A stretch of 64,000 nt of DNA from Streptomyces mutabilis. Its GTDB lineage: Bacteria; Actinomycetota; Actinomycetes; Streptomycetales; Streptomycetaceae. A program made the position numbers and the translations under genes. Location: positions 1 to 64,000 of the forward strand of contig NZ_BMTT01000013.1 in assembly GCF_014649815.1 (NCBI RefSeq), written 5' to 3'. How positions within the stretch are numbered: the stretch's first letter is position 1; every line of letters begins with the position of its first letter. Under the pieces are notes generated by a model. It was not told where the DNA came from. It made no database searches and saw only the letters and a program-made list of their open reading frames with translations. This document shows, in pieces, positions 13,961 through 23,700 of this stretch.

Positions 13961-14836
13961 GTGTCCATCGGCAACTCCCCTGAAGACGAGCGTCCGATCG
14001 CAGACGTGTCCCCAGACGTTCCTGACGAGGCCTCCGGCGACGCCCCTCGGGAATCCCGCCCCTCCGTCGGCCGCGCCCTGCAGCAGGCGCGGATCGCCGC
14101 CGGGCTGACCGTCGACGACATCACCACCGCCACCCGGGTCCGGATCGCCATCGTGCACGCCATCGAGGCGGACGACTTCGCTCCCTGCGGCGGAGACGTC
14201 TACGCGCGCGGTCACATCCGGACCCTCGCCAAGGCCGTCGGGCTCGATCCGGCCGATCTGCTCGCGCAGTTCGACGGCGAACACGGCGGGCGTCCGGCAC
14301 CGACCCCGGCCGCGCCCCTGTTCGAGGCGGAACGCATCCGTCCCGAGCGGCGCGGACCCAACTGGACCGCCGCCATGGTCGCCGCGATCGTCGCCGTGAT
14401 CGGCTTCGTCGGCTTCACGTTCGTCAAGGGGGGCGACGACGGCGGCAACGAGGCGAGCGTCGCCGAGGGCTCCCAGCCGACGGCCGGTGAGTCGGCCTCG
14501 CCGAGCGCCGAGCCGAAGAAGCCCGCGAACCCCGAACCCGACCCGACCGACAGCGCCATCGCCGCCGCGCCCCGGGACAAGGTGACCGTCAAGGTCACCG
14601 CCGCCGACGGACGCAGCTGGATCTCCGCCCAGGACCACAACGGCCGACTGCTCTTCGACGACATCCTCGAGCGGGGCGACTCGAAGACCTTCCAGGACGA
14701 CGAGAAGGTCAAGCTGGTCCTCGGCGACGCCGGCGCCATCGAGCTCTACGTCAACGGCAAGAGGATCGAAGACGACTTCCAGCCGGGCGCCGTGGAGCGC
14801 CTGACGTATACGAAGGGCGACCCGCAGGTCGGATAA
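13961..14836 (+). CDS. RodZ-like membrane protein with N-terminal HTH_25 domain
   Basis: The 291-residue protein has an acidic N-terminus, a helix-turn-helix of the HTH_25/RodZ type (about 34-105), one membrane helix (about 130-150, [19 protein letters not shown]), an extracytoplasmic Ser/Pro-rich linker and a C-terminal DUF4115-like beta domain (about 205-290). In other bacteria this layout belongs to RodZ, which links MreB to the cell-wall machinery. In Streptomyces it would act in spore-wall or envelope assembly; this is inference. The GTG start follows GAAAGG by 8 bases. A stable hairpin after the stop separates it from rimO. Confidence 0.82.
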   Translation: MSIGNSPEDERPIADVSPDVPDEASGDAPRESRPSVGRALQQARIAAGLTVDDITTATRVRIAIVHAIEADDFAPCGGDVYARGHIRTLAKAVGLDPADLLAQFDGEHGGRPAPTPAAPLFEAERIRPERRGPNWTAAMVAAIVAVIGFVGFTFVKGGDDGGNEASVAEGSQPTAGESASPSAEPKKPANPEPDPTDSAIAAAPRDKVTVKVTAADGRSWISAQDHNGRLLFDDILERGDSKTFQDDEKVKLVLGDAGAIELYVNGKRIEDDFQPGAVERLTYTKGDPQVG

Positions 14837-14859
14837 GGGGACCGAGGGGACGAGTCACC

Positions 14860-14889
14860 ACGGGGTTGGCCGGGATCGGCCAACCCCGT
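14860..14889 (+). terminator. Hairpin between RodZ-like gene and rimO
   Basis: ACGGGGTTGGCC and GGCCAACCCCGT form a perfect 12-bp stem with loop GGGATC. It lacks a T tract, as many Streptomyces terminators do, and lies 40 bases before rimO. Confidence 0.6.
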
Positions 14890-14915
14890 CGACGTGGGCT
14901 GTCGGCGGGACGAAG

Positions 14916-14921
14916 TACTCT
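14916..14921 (+). promoter_or_regulatory. -10 element for a probable leaderless rimO transcript
   Basis: TACTCT ends 7 bases before the ATG of rimO and no Shine-Dalgarno sequence is present. It lies directly after the terminator-like hairpin, which fits a new transcription unit starting here. Confidence 0.55.
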
Positions 14922-14928
14922 AGAGCCC

Positions 14929-16410
14929 ATGCCTGAAAGCCGTACCGTCGCACTCGTCACCCTTGGCTGCGCCCGTAACGAGGTGGACTCGGAGGAGCTC
15001 GCAGGCCGTCTGGAGGCGGACGGCTGGAAGCTCGTCGACGACGCCGAGGAAGCGGACGTCGCCGTCGTGAACACGTGCGGCTTCGTCGAGGCCGCCAAGA
15101 AGGACTCCGTGGACGCCCTCCTGGAGGCCAACGACCTCAAGGGCCACGGAAGAACGCAGGCCGTCGTGGCGGTGGGCTGCATGGCCGAGCGGTACGGCAA
15201 GGAGCTGGCCGAGGCCCTTCCGGAGGCCGACGGCGTCCTCGGCTTCGACGACTACGCCGACATCTCCGACCGCCTGCAGACCATCCTGAACGGCGGCATC
15301 CACGCCGCCCACACCCCGCGCGACCGGCGCAAGCTGCTGCCGATCAGCCCCGCCGAGCGCCAGGAGGCCGGCGCCTCCGTCGCCCTGCCGGGGCACGGCC
15401 CGACCGACCTCCCCGAAGGCGTCGCCCCGGCCTCCGGGCCCCGCGCGCCCCTGCGCCGCCGCCTGGACGGCTCGCCGGTCGCCTCGGTGAAGCTGGCCTC
15501 CGGCTGCGACCGGCGCTGCTCCTTCTGCGCCATCCCGTCCTTCCGCGGCTCCTTCATCTCCCGCCGCCCCAGCGACGTGCTGAACGAGACACGGTGGCTG
15601 GCCGAGCAGGGCGTCAAGGAGATCATGCTGGTCTCCGAGAACAACACCTCCTACGGCAAGGACCTCGGCGACATCCGCCTGCTGGAGTCACTGCTGCCCG
15701 ATCTCGCCGAGGTCGACGGCATCGAGCGGGTGCGCGTCAGCTACCTCCAGCCGGCCGAGATGCGCCCCGGCCTGATCGACGTACTGACCTCCACGCCGAA
15801 GGTCGTGCCCTACTTCGACCTCTCCTTCCAGCACTCCGCTCCGAACGTGCTCCGCGCGATGCGCCGCTTCGGCGACACCGACCGGTTCCTGGAGCTGCTG
15901 GACACCATCCGGAGCAAGGCACCCGAGGCCGGTGTGCGCTCCAACTTCATCGTGGGCTTCCCCGGCGAGTCCGCCTCCGACCTCGCCGAGCTGGAGCGGT
16001 TCCTGAACCACGGGCGGCTCGACGCCATCGGCGTCTTCGGCTACTCAGACGAGGAGGGCACCGAGGCGGCGACGTACGACGACAAGCTGGACGAGGACGT
16101 CGTCGCCGAGCGGCTGGCACGTGTGTCCCGCCTTGCCGAGGAACTGGTCTCGCAGCGGGCCGAGGAGCGGGTCGGCGCGACCGTGCGGGTCCTCGTGGAG
16201 TCCGCCGACTCCGCCGACGAGGGGGACGGCGTCCGCGGGCGTGCGGAGCACCAGGCGCCCGAGACCGACGGCCAAGTGCTGCTCACGAGCGGCGAAGGCC
16301 TGCGGGTCGGAAGTATGGTCGAGGCGAAGGTGGTCGGTACGGAGGGTGTCGACCTGGTGGCCGAGCCGCTGCCTGAGTCGTCCGCGTGGAGTGAGGAGGC
16401 CGGCAGATGA
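14929..16410 (+). CDS. rimO: Ribosomal protein S12 methylthiotransferase RimO
   Basis: The 493-residue protein is a radical-SAM methylthiotransferase that modifies an aspartate of ribosomal protein S12. It has the N-terminal MTTase domain with conserved cysteines (C14 in [13 protein letters not shown], then NTCGF and GCMAERY). The radical-SAM cluster motif is CDRRCSFC (C193, C197, C200), and a C-terminal TRAM domain follows. The LGCARNxVDSE signature separates RimO from MiaB, which also occurs in this window. An insert around residues 150-185 is Pro/Arg-rich. It begins a tight operon: its stop overlaps the pgsA start (ATGA). Confidence 0.94.
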   Translation: MPESRTVALVTLGCARNEVDSEELAGRLEADGWKLVDDAEEADVAVVNTCGFVEAAKKDSVDALLEANDLKGHGRTQAVVAVGCMAERYGKELAEALPEADGVLGFDDYADISDRLQTILNGGIHAAHTPRDRRKLLPISPAERQEAGASVALPGHGPTDLPEGVAPASGPRAPLRRRLDGSPVASVKLASGCDRRCSFCAIPSFRGSFISRRPSDVLNETRWLAEQGVKEIMLVSENNTSYGKDLGDIRLLESLLPDLAEVDGIERVRVSYLQPAEMRPGLIDVLTSTPKVVPYFDLSFQHSAPNVLRAMRRFGDTDRFLELLDTIRSKAPEAGVRSNFIVGFPGESASDLAELERFLNHGRLDAIGVFGYSDEEGTEAATYDDKLDEDVVAERLARVSRLAEELVSQRAEERVGATVRVLVESADSADEGDGVRGRAEHQAPETDGQVLLTSGEGLRVGSMVEAKVVGTEGVDLVAEPLPESSAWSEEAGR

Positions 16411-17111
16411 CGGGAGTCCCGGCGTCCGCGGCGGGCGGATCCTCCGGTGCGCGCAGGACCGGGGGTGCGACCGAGGGCGGTGCCGCCGGGCGCGGCGGCA
16501 AGATCGCTGCCGCCGCCGTCAACCAGGCGAGCGTGTGGAACGTCGCCAATCTGCTGACGATGCTCCGGCTGCTCCTCGTGCCGGCCTTCGTCGCCCTGAT
16601 GCTCGGCAACGGCGGGTACGACCCGGCCTGGCGCTCGTTCGCCTGGGCCGCCTTCGCCATCGCCATGATCACCGATCTGTTCGACGGCCATCTCGCACGC
16701 ACCTACAACCTCGTCACCGACTTCGGGAAGATCGCCGATCCCATCGCCGACAAGGCGATCATGGGAGCGGCGCTCATCTGTCTGTCCGCCCTGGGTGATC
16801 TGCCGTGGTGGGTGACGGCCGTGATCCTCGGTCGGGAACTCGGGATCACCGTCCTGCGTTTCGTGGTCATCCGGTACGGAGTCATCCCCGCGAGCCGGGG
16901 CGGCAAGCTCAAGACCCTCACCCAGGGCGTGGCCGTCGGTATGTACGTCCTGGCGCTGACGGGTCCCCTGGCGACGCTGAGGTTCTGGGTGATGGCGGCG
17001 GCGGTCGTCCTGACCGTGGCGACCGGACTGGACTACGTGAAACAGGCCATTGTGCTGCGCCGCCGGGGAATCGCCGAGCGCAGAGCGGCGTTGAAGGAGA
17101 CGGAAGTTTGA
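16407..17111 (+). CDS. pgsA: CDP-diacylglycerol--glycerol-3-phosphate 3-phosphatidyltransferase
   Basis: The 234-residue integral membrane protein makes phosphatidylglycerophosphate, the first step to phosphatidylglycerol and cardiolipin. The CDP-alcohol phosphotransferase signature DGxxARxxxxxxxxGxxxDxxxD is complete in [11 protein letters not shown] and [10 protein letters not shown] (about 92-114). About five to six hydrophobic helices follow. The first 45 residues are a Gly/Ala/Arg-rich extension. The start overlaps the rimO stop by four bases and the gene's stop overlaps the cinA start, so the three are translationally coupled. Confidence 0.93.
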   Translation: MTGVPASAAGGSSGARRTGGATEGGAAGRGGKIAAAAVNQASVWNVANLLTMLRLLLVPAFVALMLGNGGYDPAWRSFAWAAFAIAMITDLFDGHLARTYNLVTDFGKIADPIADKAIMGAALICLSALGDLPWWVTAVILGRELGITVLRFVVIRYGVIPASRGGKLKTLTQGVAVGMYVLALTGPLATLRFWVMAAAVVLTVATGLDYVKQAIVLRRRGIAERRAALKETEV

Positions 17112-17653
17112 GTTCCACAGCCGCCGACGTGGTGCGGCTACTCACGGTCAGGGGCGAGACCCTCGCGGTCGCCGAGTCACTGACCGGCGGACTGGTGGCG
17201 GCCGGGATCACTTCGGTCCCAGGGGCCTCCAGGGCCTTCCGGGGGTCGGTCACCGCGTACGCGACGGAGCTCAAGCGGGACCTGCTCGGCGTCGATGGCA
17301 CCCTGCTCGAGGCCCGCGGAGCGGTTGACCCCCAGGTCGCCGCCCAGATGGCGGCAGGTGTGCGCAGGGCGCTGGGCGCCGACTGGGGTATCGCGACCAC
17401 GGGCGTGGCGGGCCCGGGCCCGCAGGACGGACAGCCTGTCGGCACGGTATTCGTGGCCGTCGACGGGCCTGCCGTGGGAGACGGTGGTTCCACCCGTGGC
17501 GGAAAAGTGGAGGCGCTGCGGTTGAACGGCGATCGCGCGGAAATTCGTATGGAGAGTGTACGGAGCGTACTCGCACTCCTCTTGAGAGGACTTGCGGGCG
17601 AACAGACCGGGAATGAGCGGGCACAGGATACGGAACGAAACGGGGGGTTTTGA
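17108..17653 (+). CDS. cinA: CinA C-terminal family nicotinamide-nucleotide amidohydrolase (PncC-like)
   Basis: The 181-residue protein corresponds to the C-terminal CinA domain alone, the size of PncC, which deamidates nicotinamide mononucleotide and recycles NAD by-products. Family motifs visible are AESLTGG, GSVTAYA, and GIATTGVAGPGPQDGQPVGTV (here in parts). The C-terminal tail after residue 150 is polar and not conserved. The TTG start at 17108 overlaps the pgsA stop, and GGAG stands 8 bases upstream. The order pgsA-cinA-clgR is common in actinobacteria. Confidence 0.88.
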   Translation: MSSTAADVVRLLTVRGETLAVAESLTGGLVAAGITSVPGASRAFRGSVTAYATELKRDLLGVDGTLLEARGAVDPQVAAQMAAGVRRALGADWGIATTGVAGPGPQDGQPVGTVFVAVDGPAVGDGGSTRGGKVEALRLNGDRAEIRMESVRSVLALLLRGLAGEQTGNERAQDTERNGGF

Positions 17654-17762
17654 TGTTTGCAGCCCTGAGTGAACACGACATCGCTCCCCGCACGGCCGCG
17701 GCGCGAGGCGGTACGGTGGGGCGTGAAGGATGCGGTTACACGGTCCGAGGAGGGAGCCACCG

Positions 17763-18143
17763 ATGATTCTGCTCCGTCGCCTGCTGGGTGACGTGCTGCG
17801 TCGGCAGCGCCAACGCCAGGGCCGTACTCTGCGCGAAGTCTCCTCGTCCGCCCGAGTCTCACTCGGCTATCTCTCCGAGGTGGAGCGGGGGCAGAAGGAG
17901 GCCTCTTCCGAACTGCTCTCCGCCATCTGCGACGCGCTGGACGTACGGATGTCCGAACTCATGCGGGAAGTGAGCGACGAGCTCGCGCTCGCCGAGCTGG
18001 CCCAGTCCGCTGCGGCCACGCCCAGCGAGACCGTTCCCGCCCCGGTTCGCCCGATGCTTGGTTCCGTGTCGGTGACCGGTGTGCCACCGGAACGGGTGAC
18101 CATCAAGGCGCCCGCGGAGGCGGTGGACGTCGTCGCCGCCTGA
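17763..18143 (+). CDS. clgR: ClgR, XRE-type activator of Clp protease genes
   Basis: The 126-residue protein has an XRE helix-turn-helix (about 8-65; [20 protein letters not shown], then ERGQKEAS, is diagnostic for ClgR). A short variable tail follows. In Streptomyces ClgR activates clpP1clpP2, clpC and lon. The protein ends in VDVVAA; in S. lividans the two terminal alanines make ClgR a substrate of the ClpP proteases, so the feedback degron is visible here. The ATG is preceded by GAGGAGGGA. The 109 bases before it could hold its own promoter. I found no perfect ClgR-type palindrome there. Confidence 0.93.
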   Translation: MILLRRLLGDVLRRQRQRQGRTLREVSSSARVSLGYLSEVERGQKEASSELLSAICDALDVRMSELMREVSDELALAELAQSAAATPSETVPAPVRPMLGSVSVTGVPPERVTIKAPAEAVDVVAA

Positions 18144-18165
18144 GCGCTGCCAACGTGTGCGTGTG

Positions 18166-18200
18166 AGGCCCCGGCCGGGGCTTCTCCGGGAGGCCGGAGA
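18166..18200 (+). terminator. Double hairpin after clgR
   Basis: Two adjacent 7-bp hairpins, AGGCCCC-GGCC-GGGGCTT and TCTCCGG-GAGG-CCGGAGA, share a short junction, followed by a T5 run near 18215. Confidence 0.6.
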
Positions 18201-18349
18201 GGTGCGGTCGGGGTTTTTGCGTGCTCGGACGAGGAGTATCGGCGGTGGCAGGGCGGTGGTGCCCGGTTTGCCGGTCTTCGGTGGTGCGGTCATCGTGGAG
18301 GGACTGGCCGTGGCGGGAGCGGCCGGGGGGCCTACCGACGGAGGTGTGG

Positions 18350-18820
18350 ATGTACGTCGTGAAGAGCCCGTTGTCCGACGCGAACCTCAAGACCGTCTCC
18401 GAGGCACTGCAGGGCGGCCTCGTCGACCTGGTGGACCTGGCCCTGGTGGCGAAACAGATCCACTGGAACGTCGTCGGCCCGCGGTTCCGCTCCGTCCACC
18501 TCCAGCTCGACGAACTCGTCGACACCGCGCGCACGCACTCGGACACCGTGGCCGAGCGTGCCTCGGCGCTGGGGGTCTCCCCCGATGGGCGTGCCGCGAC
18601 CGTGGCCGTCGGCAGCGGGATCGACGTCACGCCGGAGGGGTGGGTCGACGACACCACCGCGGTGCAGACGATCGTGGACGCGCTGGGCGCGGTGATCGCG
18701 CGGATGCGGGAGCGGATAGCGGCGACCGGGGACCCCGACCCCGTGAGCCAGGACATCTTCATCCAGATCACGGCCGATCTCGAGAAGCAGCACTGGATGT
18801 TCCAGGCCGGGAACGGCTGA
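18350..18820 (+). CDS. Dps family ferritin-like DNA-protecting protein
   Basis: The 156-residue protein is a Dps-type miniferritin that oxidises and stores iron and protects DNA. The inter-subunit ferroxidase ligands are all present: H38 in IHWNVVGPRF, H50, D65 and E69, with the spacing of the family. There is no long lysine-rich N-terminal tail, so DNA binding may be weak or use the C-terminus. It is one of several Dps paralogues expected in a streptomycete. The ATG at 18350 has GGAGGT close upstream. Dps proteins of S. coelicolor respond to osmotic stress and act in spore nucleoid condensation, which fits the locus. Confidence 0.9.
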   Translation: MYVVKSPLSDANLKTVSEALQGGLVDLVDLALVAKQIHWNVVGPRFRSVHLQLDELVDTARTHSDTVAERASALGVSPDGRAATVAVGSGIDVTPEGWVDDTTAVQTIVDALGAVIARMRERIAATGDPDPVSQDIFIQITADLEKQHWMFQAGNG

Positions 18821-18827
18821 CGCGGCC

Positions 18828-19133
18828 ATGGCGCCGGCGCGGACTGCTCGCCGGGCGGTCGCGCTGGGGCTGTGCGCGCTGTGGTGGTGGGCCGTGCTGC
18901 GCCTGGCGCTCGAACCCGGGGCGGGGGTGCTCGAGGGGGCGGTCGCGGTGGGTGGCTGGGGGCTGAGCGTGCTACCGGTGCACTGCGTGCCCAGGCGGGA
19001 GGCCGTGGGTGCCCTGGGCGTGGGGCGATGGCGGCGGGCCCTGCTCACGGCTGTGGGTGGCGGCCGGAGTACGTCGAGGGCCCGCGTGGACGGGGGCCGG
19101 GGCCCGGAAGGGTCGGGTAGCTCGGCGTCATGA
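18828..19133 (+). CDS. Small hypothetical membrane protein
   Basis: The 101-residue product has two hydrophobic stretches (about 8-28 and 32-55) rich in Ala, Leu, Trp and Gly, then a basic C-terminal tail that is Gly/Ser/Arg-rich. It starts 8 bases after the Dps gene, with no ribosome binding site of its own, so translation by coupling is likely. I do not recognise a family. The tail beyond residue 70 may be read-in sequence created by the deletion that removed the start of the next gene. Confidence 0.45.
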   Translation: MAPARTARRAVALGLCALWWWAVLRLALEPGAGVLEGAVAVGGWGLSVLPVHCVPRREAVGALGVGRWRRALLTAVGGGRSTSRARVDGGRGPEGSGSSAS

Positions 19134-19134
19134 A

Positions 19135-19412
19135 CGGGACCTCTCGGTGTCGCGGCTGGCCGAGGCCTACCCGATGAGCTTCGCCGCGGTTCAGAAGCAG
19201 GTCGCGGTACTGGAGCGGGCCGGCCTGGTGGTGAAGCAGCGCCGTGGACGGGAGCATCTCGTACGCACCGAACCCGACGCGGTCGACCGGGCCCGCCAGG
19301 CCCTGGACGAACTCGAGACGGCCTGGCGCGGCCGAGGGGAGCGGATGTCCCGTCTGCTCGCCGAGCGGTGGACTCCGACGTGCCCAACCCGATGGAAGGA
19401 CCGGACCGATGA
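19135..19412 (+). pseudogene. Remnant of an ArsR-family transcription regulator
   Basis: The frame encodes the second half of an ArsR winged-helix domain (LSVSRLAEAYPMSFAAVQ, then VAVLERAGLVVKQRRGREH and the C-terminal helix WRGRGERMSRLLAE). It lacks the first 35 or so residues, including the LADPTRR helix and any start codon. Near the 3' end the frame shifts: after LLAE the natural end SDVPNPMEGPDR-stop is found in another frame and overlaps the next start (ATGA). Two independent lesions show a dead gene. ArsR/SRPBCC pairs are common, so the downstream gene has probably lost its partner. Confidence 0.8.
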
Positions 19413-19894
19413 GCGTCACCCATCTGAACAAGGACCTCGAAAACCTGACCCTCACCCTGATCGCCGACTTCGCCGCTCCCGTCGAACGGGTGTGGCAGCT
19501 GTGGTCCGATCCCCGGCAGCTGGAACGCTGGTGGGGCCCGCCGACCTACCCGGCGACGGTGGAGCAGCACGACCTGACCCCGGGCGGGGACGTCACGTAC
19601 TTCATGACGGGACCGGACGGCGGCAAGTACCGGGGCTGGTGGCGGGTCGCCACGGTGGACGCGCCGACGTCCCTGGAGTTCACCGACGGCTTCGCCGACC
19701 AGGACGGCGTGCCGAACCCCGACCTGCCGATGACCGCCACCAGGGTCACGCTCACCGACCGCGAAGGCGGCACCCGCATGGATCTGCGTTCGGTCTTCGA
19801 CACCCGGGAGCAGATGGACCAACTGATGGAGATGGGCCTGGAGGAGGGGCTGCGCGAGGCGGCCGGCCAGATGGACGTCCTGCTCGTCGGCTGA
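19409..19894 (+). CDS. SRPBCC (AHSA1-like) domain protein
   Basis: The 161-residue protein is one SRPBCC/START-like domain of the activator of Hsp90 ATPase type: the N-terminal strand IADFAAPVERVWQLWSDP, the WWGPP motif, the central GGDVTYFMTGPDG strand and the long C-terminal helix with MGLEEGLREAAGQ. Such domains bind hydrophobic small molecules; the ligand is unknown. It normally sits behind an ArsR regulator whose remnant lies directly upstream with a four-base overlap, so it may now be expressed constitutively or only by read-through. It converges on nei2 with one base between them. Confidence 0.87.
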   Translation: MSVTHLNKDLENLTLTLIADFAAPVERVWQLWSDPRQLERWWGPPTYPATVEQHDLTPGGDVTYFMTGPDGGKYRGWWRVATVDAPTSLEFTDGFADQDGVPNPDLPMTATRVTLTDREGGTRMDLRSVFDTREQMDQLMEMGLEEGLREAAGQMDVLLVG

Positions 19895-19895
19895 G

Positions 19896-20744
19896 TCAGC
19901 CCTGCCCGCGCCTCGGCCATGCCTCGCGCTTCGGTCCGGTGGCGGCGCGACCGGGTGCGGGGCCGGCCTGGCAGACCGGGCACCAGTACGTGGGCCGCTC
20001 TCGCGAGCCGTCGCCCTGGTTCGCCACGCGGACCGACGTACCGCAGCGCAGGCAGGGCCGGGGGGCGCGGCCGTACACGAACAGGTCCTGGCCGCGCAGG
20101 CCCGTGGTGCGGCGGACCGGGCGGTCGCGGTTGGCCTCCAGGAGCCGCTTCGCGAGTGCGGGCACCTTCGCGGCGTGTGCGGGGGGCAGGTCTCCTACGG
20201 GCAGCCAGGGGGTGACGCCGAGCAGGAAACAGAGCTCGCACTTGTAGACATTGCCGATGCCGGCGAGGTTGCGCTGGTCCAGCAGGGCCTCGCCGAGGGG
20301 GCGGGCGGGGTCACCGAGCAGGTTGACCAGAGCCTGGTCGGGGTCCCAGTCCGGACCCAGCAGGTCGGGGCCGAGGTGACCGACGGCGCGGTCCTCGTCG
20401 GCCGTGCGCAGGATCTCCAGTACCGGGAGGCGGTATCCGACGGCCGTGCGGTCGGCGGTACCGAGCACGGCACGGATCTGGTGCGCGGGGCCGCCGCTCC
20501 AGCGCCGGCCGACGGCGAACACCTTCCAGGAGCCGTCCATCCGCAGGTGCGAGTGCACTGTCAGACCGCCCTCGACGCGGGCCAGCAGGTGCTTGCCGCG
20601 TGCGGTGACGTCCAGGACCGCACGGCCGGTGAGGTCGACCGTGGCGTACCGGGGGACGCGAAAGTCGCTGCGGGTCAGCACCTCGCCCGCGAGGGCGTCG
20701 TGCAGCCGCCGCGCGGCCTGCCAGACCGTGTCTCCTTCAGGCAT
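19896..20744 (-). CDS. nei2: Nei2-type DNA glycosylase/AP lyase (Fpg/Nei family)
   Basis: The 282-residue protein belongs to the Fpg/Nei family of base-excision repair enzymes. The mature N-terminus starts PEGDTVW, giving the catalytic P2 and E3. The helix-two-turn-helix region includes LDQRNLAGIGNVYKCE. The C-terminal zinc finger has CLRC and CPVC pairs. It would remove oxidised pyrimidines and nick the abasic site. Its ATG is 18 bases after the lhr stop on the same strand, so the two form an operon, the arrangement also known in mycobacteria. Confidence 0.92.
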   Translation of the reverse strand: MPEGDTVWQAARRLHDALAGEVLTRSDFRVPRYATVDLTGRAVLDVTARGKHLLARVEGGLTVHSHLRMDGSWKVFAVGRRWSGGPAHQIRAVLGTADRTAVGYRLPVLEILRTADEDRAVGHLGPDLLGPDWDPDQALVNLLGDPARPLGEALLDQRNLAGIGNVYKCELCFLLGVTPWLPVGDLPPAHAAKVPALAKRLLEANRDRPVRRTTGLRGQDLFVYGRAPRPCLRCGTSVRVANQGDGSRERPTYWCPVCQAGPAPGRAATGPKREAWPRRGQG

Positions 20745-20762
20745 GGGTCAAGGGTGACAGGC

Positions 20763-23700
20763 TCAGGCGCGGATGCGCAGGCCGCGCGGGGTGGCGACGA
20801 ACCCCGCGTTCTCCAGCAGCGGGCCGAACGGGGAGGTCAGGGCCGTCGCGCCGTTGACTCGCTCCACCGTGACCGTGCCGAGGGAACCGGCACGGGCCGC
20901 CTCGGCGAGCGCATCCGCCGCGGCGCGCAGGCGGGGATCGTCGGTGGGCAGGTCGTCGGGGGCGGACGGCCACAGCAGGAGCGTCTTGCCGCCGCGCTCC
21001 ATGTAGAGCGCGGGCTCGCCCTCGATCAGCACCACCAGGGACCCCGCCTTACGGCCCGGTTTGTGCGTGGCACCGGCCGGGGGCTCGGGCCAGGGAAGCG
21101 CCGCGCCGTAGGCGTTCGCCGGGTCCGCGGCGGCCAGCACGACGGCCGGCGGACCGGCGGAGGGGCGGCTGCGGCGGCCGGCCGAGCCGGTCCCGTAGGC
21201 ACCGCGTGGGCTGCCGAAGCCGCCGTCCGCGCTGCCGCGGGGGCCGCCGAAGCCGCCGTGCGCGCCGCTGCCGCGGGGGCCGCCGGCGCCCGGTTCGGCA
21301 TAGTCGCGGGGAGAGATGTAGTCACCCCGGGACGGTGACCGGCCCAGTCCGTCCGGGTCTGCGAAGACGTCGTCAGAGCCGTCCGGACTGCGGGAAGCGC
21401 CGGGGGACGCGTGGCTGCCGGACGGGAAGTCGGCGAAGGGGGCGTCGGCGGCCGGGCCGGGGAAGCCGCCGGATGCGGCCGGACCCTCGGGGCCGCCGGT
21501 GAAGTCCGCACGTCCGGGCGCGCCCTCGCCGCCGCGCTCCCGGGCATTGGCGACCGCACGCAACCGGTCCACGGCGCCCTCCATGGCGAACTGCGCCGCC
21601 CCGAGCCCCTCCACGACGTAGCCCCGCCGGGCCTGCCCGCTCTCCTCGAAGGCCGCCAGGATCCGGTACACCGCGGAGAAGCCGCCCTCGACGCCCTCGG
21701 CGGCGACGGCGCCCCTGGTCACCACGCCGTGCCGGTCGAGGAACGTGCGGGCCAGCGCGTGCGCACGCACCGTGGTGTCGGCCTCGCGGGCCGGGAGCAG
21801 CGACCACCGGCCGGCGACGGTCGGCGGGCCGCCGCGGGAGGCGGGCCGTGCGGCGGCCGTCAGCGAGCCGTACCGTCCGCGGGGTACGGCTCGCTTGGCG
21901 CGGTGGGCGGTGGAGCCCGCGGTGCGGCCGGAGCCCAGCAGCGAGCGCAGGGGCGCGAGCGTGTCGTTGGTCAGCCGTCCGGACCAGGCCAGCTCCCAGA
22001 GGGCGTCGGCCAGCTGCGGATCGGTGACGTCCGGGTGGGTGGTCGCGCGGACCTGGTCGGCGATCTGCCGGAAGAAGAGGCCGTACCCGCCCGAGAGGGT
22101 GTTCAGGACGGACTCGTGCAGCGCGGTCGTCTCCAGGGGGTGCGGAGGAGGCAGGAGGAGCGGGGCCGCGTCCGCGAGGTAGAGGGAGACCCAGCCGTCC
22201 TTGCCGGGAAGCGAGCCGGCTCCGGCCCATACCACCTCGCCGGCGGCCGTGAGCTCGTCCAGCATCGCCGGGTTGTAGTGCGCCACCCGTGACGGCAGCA
22301 CCAGCTTCTCCAGGGCGGAGGCGGGCACGGAGGCGCCCTGCAACTGCTCGACGGCGCGGACCAGCCCGTCGATGCCGCGCAGCGAGTGCCCCTTGCCGAT
22401 GTGCTGCCACTGGGGGAGGAACTGGCCGAGCGCGGCCGGTGGCACCGGCTCGAGCTCGTGCCGGAGCGCGGCCAGGGAACGGCGCCGCAGTCGTCGCAGG
22501 ACGGTCGCGTCGCACCACTCCTGGCCGATGCCGGCCGGATGGAACTCGCCCTGTACGACCCGGCCCGCCGCGGCCAGCCGTTGCAGTGCGCCCTCGGTGA
22601 CCGCGACGCCCAGGCCGAAGCGGGCCGCAGCGGTGACGGAGGTGAACGGGCCGTGGGTGCGGGCGTGACGGGCCAGGAGGTCGCCGAGGGGGTCCTTGAC
22701 CGGCTCCGTGAAGGCCTCGGGCACGCCGACGGGCAGCGCTGTGCCCAGTGCGTCGCGCAGTCGGCCGGCGTCCTCGACCGCCGCCCAGTGGTCGGCGCCG
22801 GCGATCCGTACCTTGATCGCGCGCCGGGCGGCGGCCAGCTCCGGGGCCCACTGCGGCTGGGCACCCCGCTCGGCCAGCTCGGCGTCCGTGAGCGGACCGA
22901 GCAGCCGCAGCAGATCCGCGACTCCCTCCGGGTCCTTCACCCGGCGGTCGTCGGTGAGCCATTGCAGCTCGCGCTCCAGTTCGGTCAGCACCTCCGCGTC
23001 GAGCAGCTCACGCAGCTCCGCCTGGCCGAGCAGTTCGGCCAGCAGCCGGGAGTCCAGGGACAGGGCGGCGGCCCGGCGCTCGGCGAGGGGCGAGTCGCCC
23101 TCGTACAGGAACTGTGCGACGTAGCCGAAGAGCAGCGAGCGGGCGAACGGTGACGGCTCCGGGGTGGTGACCTCGACCAGACGCACCTTGCGCGATTCCA
23201 GGTCGCCCATCAGCTCGACCAGTCCGGGCACGTCGAAGACGTCCTGGAGGCACTCGCGGATCGCCTCCAGGACGATCGGGAACGAGCCGTACTCGCTCGC
23301 CACCTCCAGCAGCTGCGCGGCGCGCTGGCGCTGCTGCCACAACGGGGTGCGCTTGCCGGGGCTGCGGCGGGGCAGCAGCAGGGCACGGGCGGCACACTCG
23401 CGGAACCGGGACGCGAACAGCGCCGAGCCGCCCACCTGGTCGGTGACGACCCGGTCGACCTCGCCCTTGTCGAAGACGACGTCGGCCGCGCCGACGGGCG
23501 CCTGCTCGGCGTCGTACTCGAGCCCGGAAGAATCCTGGTCGAGCAGGTCCAGGCCCATCAGATCGGCGTCCGGCAGGCGCAGCACGATGCCGTCGTCGGC
23601 GTGCATGACCTGGGCGTCCATGCCGTACCGCTCGGTCAGCTTGGCGCCGAGCGCTAGCGCCCACGGGGCGTGGACCTGCGCACCGAAGGGGGAGTGGACC

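Noticed and set aside
17654-17762. ClgR autoregulatory palindrome upstream of clgR
   Set aside because: No sequence close to GTTCGC-N5-GCGAAC was found in the gap.
20175-21338. Long plus-strand frame across nei2 and lhr
   Set aside because: Antisense shadow of nei2/lhr with atypical codon use (wrong codon-position GC pattern) and no start signal.
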